Shown: one piece after another, positions 32,464-37,706 of the stretch
How the letters are laid out: every line of letters starts with the position of its first letter
How positions within the stretch are numbered: position 1 is the stretch's first letter
Origin: a virus
DNA: 37,706 bases
Direction: 5' to 3' (one strand)
Virus record (IMG/VR): IMGVR_UViG_3300042691_015219
Location: 1-37,706 of that record
Position numbers and translations under genes: made by a program
The notes under the pieces: generated by a model
Seen by the model: the letters and a program-made list of their open reading frames with translations, nothing else
The model's database searches: none
Told to the model about the DNA's origin: nothing

Positions 32464-33399
32464 ATGTCACAAAAAACAAGGTATTCATATAGCAAAAAAA
32501 TAGAATTCATGTATGATAATACACAAACAGAGTTTTTTAAGATAAGTAGTTTACTTATTGATAACAAGAACAATATAAAAAAAATGGATGGAGTATATTT
32601 TCCTATAAGATACAATGCAAACTACAGCATAATGCTTTGGGACTATATTGGTGCATACCTTAAATTAAGACGAGTTTATGAAAAATTAATACCAATATTT
32701 TTTTATTTTGATAATTTAAGAATAGATACAACGCCCTGGCCCCCAATGGTAAAAGATTTTATAAGTTTTTTTAATGCAGAAGTAATTGATATTGATAAAG
32801 AAAGTTTTTTATTTGAAAAGGTTATTTTAGTAAAGGGTTGTCAACCACCAATTCCCAGGGAAGTCTATATATCAAACGATTGGATTCATGAAGAACTAAA
32901 CGATGAAGTTAAACAATGGTGGATATCAACAACAAAAGAGGTTGTAGATTTTTTTAAACCTACCCAAAATATTAATAAAAACAATAATTATATAACAAGG
33001 TCAAAAATAAATAAAACATATTCTGGTTTAAAAAATTCTTGGGAAGAATCAAGACTTCATAGTTTTTTATATGACGAATATTTAGACGAAAAAATAAAAG
33101 AAAATGGTTTTAATGTTATTGAAACTACTGGTATGGGATTTTTTGATCAAATTAATATTGGACATGGATCAAAAGTTTATTCTACAATAGATGGCAGTGG
33201 ACTGGTAAACGCTTTTTGGACAGAAAAAAATACACCAATAATATGTTTTAAAGTAAATGAAAAGTATACAAAATATAACTTTTACTGGGAAGAAATGTTT
33301 GAATCACTTGATAAGAAAATACAAGTGGTAAGTTTAGAAAAAATGTCTGAAAACTTAGGATGTAAAAGAATCGTAAAAACTTTACAAAAATTTATATAA
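32464..33399 (+). CDS. GT61-like (DUF563) glycosyltransferase, 311 aa
   Basis: Start ATG 32464 instead of 32443, as the longer reading translates the -10 box. The C-terminal half has YITRSKIN-like spacing, a helix (YLDEKIKENGFNVIETTGMG), FFDQINIGHGSKVYSTIDGSG and LVNAFWTEKNTPIICF, the layout of DUF563/GT61 proteins, but the usual G-x-H-G-A-G-L-T is replaced by T-I-D-G-S-G-L-V. It is markedly AT-rich. Activity is therefore uncertain. It faces the carbamoyltransferase tail to tail. Confidence 0.6.
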   Translation: MSQKTRYSYSKKIEFMYDNTQTEFFKISSLLIDNKNNIKKMDGVYFPIRYNANYSIMLWDYIGAYLKLRRVYEKLIPIFFYFDNLRIDTTPWPPMVKDFISFFNAEVIDIDKESFLFEKVILVKGCQPPIPREVYISNDWIHEELNDEVKQWWISTTKEVVDFFKPTQNINKNNNYITRSKINKTYSGLKNSWEESRLHSFLYDEYLDEKIKENGFNVIETTGMGFFDQINIGHGSKVYSTIDGSGLVNAFWTEKNTPIICFKVNEKYTKYNFYWEEMFESLDKKIQVVSLEKMSENLGCKRIVKTLQKFI

Positions 33400-33416
33400 T
33401 ATTAAAAAATATTTTA
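33400..33416. terminator. AT-rich inverted repeat between convergent genes
   Basis: ATAATA and TATTAT arms around an A/T loop occupy the 17-base gap between two convergent genes and extend into both. Pure A/T stems are weak, so the call is tentative. Confidence 0.3.
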
Positions 33417-34838
33417 TTATCTTAATATTTTATAGTTATATGTTTTTTCCCAATTTAAAATATCATCATTATCATTTAAAAGTGGCTGACCTTTTATATT
33501 TAAACTAGTATTAAGTAATATTGGAACACCAGTAAGTTCGTACCATTTTAACAAGACCTCATACAATCCTGGATGCTGTTCTTTATTTACTGTTTGCACT
33601 CTTGATGTGCCATCTGCGTGAACAACAGACGGTATCAAGTCTGGCTTTTTACATTTAACTGCATATTGCATATATGGACTAATAAAATTCATATCGAACC
33701 ATTCACTAGCCTTTTCTTCAAGGATAACTGGAGCAAATGGCCTAAACATTTCTCTTTTTTTAATAAGATTTACCTTATCTTTAATATTAGGATCTCTTGG
33801 ATCTGCAAGAATAGATCTATTACCTAAAGCCCTTGGGCCATATTCTGCTTTTCCTGTTGCCACTGCTGCTATTTTATCTCTAATCAAACTATTAATAATT
33901 TGAGTTACTGGATATTCCCCGCCTAAATCATATCCAAGATATGGATGTTGCCAGTTTATATGGCTTCTATAGGCCGCAGCAGCCGCACCAAGAGACGATC
34001 CAGAATCGCCTGGATTAGGCATTATCCATACATCATCGAACATTCTCCAAAGCATTGTGTTGGCTGCACAGTTCAAAGCACATCCGCCCATAAAAACAAG
34101 GTTTCGTTTTCCTGTAAGTTTTTGAGCCATAGCCATAAAATTAACTAGTCTATCTTCATAAACTTTTTGTACGGCAGCAGCAATATCAAATTGTTCTCTA
34201 TGCCCAACATGCTCTCCCCAATCAATTACTCCTCTGTGAAAATTATATTTTTGTGTATTAATATCTGGAAAATATTCTTTTACTTTGTTATAATATCTTG
34301 TCCAGTCCCCGTAGGCTGCCATGCCCATAAAAATATATTCTTCTTCATTTGGTTTTAATCCTACTAGTTGTGTAAAAGCAGAATAAAATAAACCAAAACT
34401 AAAAGGATAGTTCTTTTTATATACCTGCTTTATTTTTGAACCTTCACCAGTCCATATACTTGAGGTATTGTATTCTCCAATTGAATCTAATACCACTATA
34501 ACTGCGTCATTAAATTTACTTGTGTAATACCCTGCTGATGCATGAGAGTAGTGATGTTTAAAATATTTAATAGGTATATTTGGTGGAAAGTTTGGCTTCC
34601 AGTCAGCCACTCCGCCTTTTGTTAAAAGCCTTAGCCTTTTAAGTTGTGGCTTTTCATAATAAGCAATAAGATCTGGATTGCCAAACTTAAAACAATCATC
34701 CCATAGGTTTTGTGTGTTATACCAACTATTCTTTATTTTACTATATCTTTCAGCATGAGCAGCAAATATAATTTCATTATTACTCAATATTGATATAGAA
34801 GCATCATGCGAGGTTTCGTTAACACCAAATATTAACAT
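33417..34838 (-). CDS. O-carbamoyltransferase (NodU/CmcH/TobZ family), 473 aa
   Basis: ATG 34838. N-terminal ASKHA-type strand LIFGVNETSHDASISIL, HHYSHASAGYYTS (H95, H96, H99), GGCALNCAAN near 255-264, then G-x-AEYGPRALGNRSILADPR, KREMFRPFAPVIL and LLNTSLNIKGQPL. These are the metal and carbamoyl-phosphate/ATP sites of the family, which transfers carbamoyl groups onto sugar hydroxyls. Somewhat shorter than typical 550-600 aa members, with the C-terminal end abbreviated. Likely decorates a glycan made by the phage or host. Confidence 0.85.
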   Translation of the reverse strand: MLIFGVNETSHDASISILSNNEIIFAAHAERYSKIKNSWYNTQNLWDDCFKFGNPDLIAYYEKPQLKRLRLLTKGGVADWKPNFPPNIPIKYFKHHYSHASAGYYTSKFNDAVIVVLDSIGEYNTSSIWTGEGSKIKQVYKKNYPFSFGLFYSAFTQLVGLKPNEEEYIFMGMAAYGDWTRYYNKVKEYFPDINTQKYNFHRGVIDWGEHVGHREQFDIAAAVQKVYEDRLVNFMAMAQKLTGKRNLVFMGGCALNCAANTMLWRMFDDVWIMPNPGDSGSSLGAAAAAYRSHINWQHPYLGYDLGGEYPVTQIINSLIRDKIAAVATGKAEYGPRALGNRSILADPRDPNIKDKVNLIKKREMFRPFAPVILEEKASEWFDMNFISPYMQYAVKCKKPDLIPSVVHADGTSRVQTVNKEQHPGLYEVLLKWYELTGVPILLNTSLNIKGQPLLNDNDDILNWEKTYNYKILR

Positions 34839-34913
34839 TAGTAAATATAATCCTTACCATATTTTTTTGCTTTTTTAATAATTTTTATATATTTTATTTT
34901 TAAATAAATATTA

Positions 34914-35819
34914 TTAATTATTTTTTTCATTTTTTAATACCTCTGAAAACATTTTATTAGAAATCATTTTAGACCATTTTGTTCCAGGATGAGCAGAATC
35001 TTCTGCAAAGTTCCAGTATGGCAAATTATCTATATTTTCAATATAAGGCTGCTCATATACTGAAAAATCTAATTCTATATAATTTTTAAAATTACAGATA
35101 TTATATGCTTTATAATCATCTTTGTCCCATGCACTCCAAAATAAATTTATATCTTTACTTTTACAAAAATCTTCAAGCATATGAATAAGTAAACTATAAA
35201 CAAGAATATTATTTTCATATTTAAAACTTTTAGTATATTGCGCTTCTTCTTCTATATTTGGATTATTTTTATTTCTTATATTTCTTAATAGATATAAATT
35301 AGTGTACTTATTTAATTTATTTGAATACCCAGTATACCTGGTAATTGGTGGAAAACATATAAATAGAAATTTAGGATTACCATATTTATTTATAAACGCA
35401 TAGGTATTTTTTATTATAGTAAATATAGATTGTCCTGGAAAAGCAATATTATAATCAGATATGTTGCTGTAGATTTTTGACATGTTACTTGTTAACATTT
35501 TGGTCCACATATATTCTTCTGGCAAACCTTCGCCAAATGTACAAGAACATCCAGAAAATAAAATATTATTTTTATTATTATCTAATTTTTCAAAATTTTT
35601 AGATCTAAACCCCATTGAGTTTAGTTTATAGGTAACTTCTGGACCTTCACATGTTTTATCATACCAACTTCCAGGTGTGGTAAAAAATCCTTCTTCATTG
35701 ATTATTAAGTTTTTATTATATTTGTTATCAAAAATTTCATCTATTACTTCATATTGATCAATATAATCTTTTTTAAGATATTTTTCTATGTTTTTTAAAT
35801 TAATACTATTGTTATTCAT
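34914..35819 (-). CDS. SGNH-hydrolase-like protein A, 301 aa
   Basis: Start ATG 35819 (8 bases of overlap with the upstream gene). FSGCSCTFGEGLPEEYMWTK has block I with Ser in G-C-S (residues 90-92), NIAFPGQSIFTI resembles block II, and EDSAHPGTKWSKM (Asp-x-x-His, D274/H277) is block V. These are the SGNH catalytic features. Very AT-rich coding sequence, Asn/Lys/Ile-heavy. Could be a sugar O-acetyl esterase or acyltransferase; substrate unknown. Confidence 0.6.
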   Translation of the reverse strand: MNNNSINLKNIEKYLKKDYIDQYEVIDEIFDNKYNKNLIINEEGFFTTPGSWYDKTCEGPEVTYKLNSMGFRSKNFEKLDNNKNNILFSGCSCTFGEGLPEEYMWTKMLTSNMSKIYSNISDYNIAFPGQSIFTIIKNTYAFINKYGNPKFLFICFPPITRYTGYSNKLNKYTNLYLLRNIRNKNNPNIEEEAQYTKSFKYENNILVYSLLIHMLEDFCKSKDINLFWSAWDKDDYKAYNICNFKNYIELDFSVYEQPYIENIDNLPYWNFAEDSAHPGTKWSKMISNKMFSEVLKNEKNN

Positions 35820-36645
35820 TATTATTTTTATACCTATTATATATAAAATCTGACCAAAATTCATGATATGCATTTCCTAGATGGCCTTCATCTCTTGCTA
35901 TATCTGCAAATTGATCAAATGGATTTTCTTTTTTATAATTTTTTACAAAGTCCTTCATTTCATCTATATCATATTTATAAAATGTATCAAGGTTTTCAAA
36001 CTTGCTAGTTTTAAATAAATAGTCTAAATTTTTTTCAGCATAAACCCAAGAAAAACAAAAAAGTTTAATATTATTAGTTTTACAATATGCATTTAACATA
36101 AAATAGTATTGATAAGAAAGTAATTCAATTATTTTTGATGCGTCATGTTCATATACTGCATCAATAATTATATTTTTTTTACTTGAGTATCCATACATTC
36201 TACAAAAATCTGGAGTATTGATAAATATAATATCTGGGTTTCCAAATTCTTCAAAATACTGAAACATTGTTGCAATTTGATGAATTAGTGAAGACCCTGA
36301 AGTACCTATATTAAAATACCCACTAACCTTTTCATCTTTAGATATTTTTTTATAAACTTGATGTGCCCATGTATCTTCATACTTAATTCCAGCACCCCAT
36401 GCATATGAGCATCCCGAAAATAAAATGTGTTTTCCATCATGGTTTTTTGTAAAGTTGTCACATCTATAATTATAATTATTTAATTCTTCTTTTGTAATTG
36501 TTGGATTCATATTTCTAATTTTTTCATTCCATAAATCAAAATCAGGAACTTTTGACTTTGAAAAAGGCTTGCTATAAAAATCTTTTTCATATGGAAAATC
36601 TTCTGTTGACCACCAAGGTTTTAAATTAATTGCAATATTATTCAT
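35812..36645 (-). CDS. SGNH-hydrolase-like protein B, 277 aa
   Basis: ATG 36645. Paralogue of A: ILFSGCSYAWGAGIKYEDTW (G-C-S at 78-80), NIGTSGSSLIHQIATMF, FINTPDFCRMYGYS and the C-terminal DEGHLG (D252/H255). Very AT-rich, with the same Asn/Lys/Ile composition. No signal peptide, so cytoplasmic or virion-associated. Tandem duplication with A is evident. Probably acts on a glycan acyl group. Confidence 0.6.
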   Translation of the reverse strand: MNNIAINLKPWWSTEDFPYEKDFYSKPFSKSKVPDFDLWNEKIRNMNPTITKEELNNYNYRCDNFTKNHDGKHILFSGCSYAWGAGIKYEDTWAHQVYKKISKDEKVSGYFNIGTSGSSLIHQIATMFQYFEEFGNPDIIFINTPDFCRMYGYSSKKNIIIDAVYEHDASKIIELLSYQYYFMLNAYCKTNNIKLFCFSWVYAEKNLDYLFKTSKFENLDTFYKYDIDEMKDFVKNYKKENPFDQFADIARDEGHLGNAYHEFWSDFIYNRYKNNNE

Positions 36646-36744
36646 TAATATAAATACTTTCTTTTTTTAAATTGTTTTTTTAATTTATGTAATGATATAT
36701 ATTTTTTTATTATTTTTTTTATAAACATATTAACATTATATCAG
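36646..36744. other. AT-rich gap between SGNH genes and tRNA array
   Basis: Runs of A and T only; on the leftward strand it follows the last tRNA and may contain its transcription end. I see no gene. Confidence 0.4.
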
Positions 36745-36816
36745 AGCCTTTGGTCAGGATTGAACTGACGACTTTCCGCTTACAAGGCGGATACTCTACC
36801 ACTGAGTTACAAAGGC
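36745..36816 (-). tRNA. tRNA-Thr (anticodon TGT)
   Basis: Acceptor GCCTTTG/CAAAGGC, anticodon arm CCGC-CTTGTAA-GCGG with TGT, T-arm GTCAG-TTCAATC-CTGAC. No CCA is encoded. Last tRNA of the array in transcription order. Confidence 0.85.
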
Positions 36817-36820
36817 GCAG

Positions 36821-36891
36821 AGCGGATAGCGAGAATCGAACTCGCACATTAACCTTGGCAAGGTTACGCACTACCACTATGCAATATCCGC
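36821..36891 (-). tRNA. tRNA-Gly (anticodon GCC)
   Basis: Acceptor GCGGATA/TATCCGC, anticodon loop TTGCCAA between TAACC and GGTTA, T-arm GCGAG-TTCGATT-CTCGC, discriminator U. Four bases from tRNA-Thr. Confidence 0.85.
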
Positions 36892-36893
36892 AG

Positions 36894-36967
36894 TAGAGCA
36901 GGTAGGACTTGAACCTACGATAACCGAATTATGAGTTCGGGGCCTTAACCAACTTGGCTACTGCTCC
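36894..36967 (-). tRNA. tRNA with CAT anticodon (Met, or Ile2 if lysidine-modified)
   Basis: Anticodon loop CTCATAA between CCGAA and TTCGG, T-arm GTAGG-TTCAAGT-CCTAC, acceptor GGAGCAG/CTGCTCT with G1-U72, discriminator A. The CAT anticodon alone cannot separate elongator Met from Ile2. Confidence 0.75.
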
Positions 36968-36970
36968 ATG

Positions 36971-37044
36971 CGATCCTGAACAGACTTGAACTGTCGACCT
37001 CCACCGTGACAGGGTGGCGTTCTAACCAACTGAACTACAGGACC
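36971..37044 (-). tRNA. tRNA-Asp (anticodon GTC)
   Basis: Acceptor GGTCCTG/CAGGATC, loop CTGTCAC between CCACC and GGTGG, discriminator G as expected for Asp. Three bases from the Met/Ile2 tRNA. Confidence 0.85.
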
Positions 37045-37048
37045 TACG

Positions 37049-37121
37049 CTGGTCTGGTAGGATTCGAACCTACGACCTAGGCATTAACAGTGCCCCGTTC
37101 TGCCAACTGAACTACAGACCA
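37049..37121 (-). tRNA. tRNA-Asn (anticodon GTT)
   Basis: Acceptor TGGTCTG/CAGACCA, loop CTGTTAA, T-arm GTAGG-TTCGAAT-CCTAC, discriminator G. First tRNA in transcription order, 7 bases downstream of the protease stop; the CCA tail is not encoded. Confidence 0.85.
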
Positions 37122-37128
37122 AATACTA

Positions 37129-37706
37129 CTAATTATTTATGTCAACAAATAGATTAGTTGTAAATCCTTCTGTTGATGCAGATTTAGTAATTGACTTTAG
37201 ATGATTATAAGTATCAGAGAAGTTACCCTTATAATTCTTAGCCCAATATGCTGCAAGTGCTGATGTAGCAGCAGATGTTCCCATAGAGTTACCAACTGTA
37301 CCAAGTGTAAAGAAGTCTACCTCTGCAGATCTATTTGCATACCGCTCGATGTTGCCACGAACCCCAACAGAACTAACTGCGATTGCTTCCGCAACACAGG
37401 AAGGGTAGTCAATCTTTGAATAGTCATAACGATTGCCCGTTGCAAACAATGAACCCACGCCCATATTTTGTAGATTAATAATTGCGCTACGAAGCGCTGG
37501 ATTAACTGGACAGTAATGACCACGAGTTGCAAAACGAGTTTCACCTACTGATGCAGATACTGCAACAATATTAAACTTAGTCTTATTCTTTGCTACCCAC
37601 TCCAAAGCCTGACGAACAGTGCTATTTACATTTACTCCATTACGCATAACATTTCCACGATTATCTTGTGGGAAAATACGAATAAACACAATGTTCATAT
37701 TTGGAT
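37129..37706 (-). CDS. Subtilisin-like (S8) serine protease, C-terminal part, truncated by window edge
   Basis: The frame stays open past 37698 to the right edge (PNMNIVFIRIF), so this is a fragment. It includes the substrate-binding VSASVGETRF region (near 47-56 of the visible part), the oxyanion Asn in FATGNRYD (N89) and the catalytic Ser in GNSMGTSAATSALAAYWA (S142). The Asp and His of the triad lie beyond the edge. S8 proteases are uncommon in tailed phages; a virion-processing or host-attacking role is possible. Followed by the tRNA array. Confidence 0.8.
   Translation of the reverse strand, partial: PNMNIVFIRIFPQDNRGNVMRNGVNVNSTVRQALEWVAKNKTKFNIVAVSASVGETRFATRGHYCPVNPALRSAIINLQNMGVGSLFATGNRYDYSKIDYPSCVAEAIAVSSVGVRGNIERYANRSAEVDFFTLGTVGNSMGTSAATSALAAYWAKNYKGNFSDTYNHLKSITKSASTEGFTTNLFVDINN

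Noticed and set aside
32464-33399. Insertion sequence or transposase reading of the AT-rich gene
   Set aside because: No transposase motifs or flanking repeats; the C-terminal half fits DUF563-type glycosyltransferases better.

Overview
The window looks like part of a large tailed-phage genome, or a close phage-derived contig, from a low-GC actinobacterial host. It has long runs of very short, tightly packed or overlapping ORFs, a WhiB-type iron-sulfur regulator, HNH endonucleases, a single-stranded DNA-binding protein, a DUF932 protein, a GP88-like protein, a T4 DenV-like glycosylase, a holin-like protein and a packed array of five tRNAs. The actinobacterial host is an inference from the WhiB protein, the many leaderless genes and CRP/GlxR-type palindromes. 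No terminase, portal, capsid or polymerase gene is visible, so the phage assignment rests on accessory genes and layout.

Layout. Positions 1-600 hold two small leftward genes. Positions 600-10,910 are an early-type region of about 30 tiny rightward genes. Its gaps carry a recurring kit: a CRP/GlxR-like palindrome, a GC-rich repeat, strong promoters that often have TGTCAG just after the -35, AGAAAGG ribosome sites, and a hairpin after stop codons. Two tandem pairs of perfect DnaA boxes also lie here. Positions 10,910-11,600 are noncoding and full of inverted repeats.

Positions 11,600-22,660 run rightward: a sulfotransferase, small leaderless genes, two paralogues with a dUTPase-like signature, SSB, an HNH enzyme, two probable virion-surface proteins, then a glycan block (GT25, GT-A, CgeB-like GT, FkbM methyltransferase, GT2, sugar nucleotidyltransferase, GT4). 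A hairpin at 22,658-22,683 separates this from the leftward genes at 22,700-32,350: holin, XapX protein, a third dUTPase-signature paralogue, a glycosyltransferase, a pyrimidine-dimer glycosylase, an APS kinase/nucleotidyltransferase fusion, WhiB, structural-type proteins, thioredoxin, zinc ribbons, HNH and Hsp20. The right end holds a GT61-like protein, a carbamoyltransferase, two very AT-rich SGNH-like proteins, the tRNA array and the C-terminal half of a subtilisin-like protease.

The most interesting themes are: (1) a glycan-building and decorating programme that could include PAPS supply, sulfation, O-carbamoylation and methylation; (2) a regulatory kit in which host-type CRP/GlxR sites and a phage-specific TGTCAG element mark the early promoters; (3) about 15 genes with a -10 hexamer 6 or 7 bases before the ATG, i.e. 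predicted leaderless mRNAs; (4) a family of 3'-end hairpins with compensatory base changes; and (5) several unassigned structured intergenic elements.
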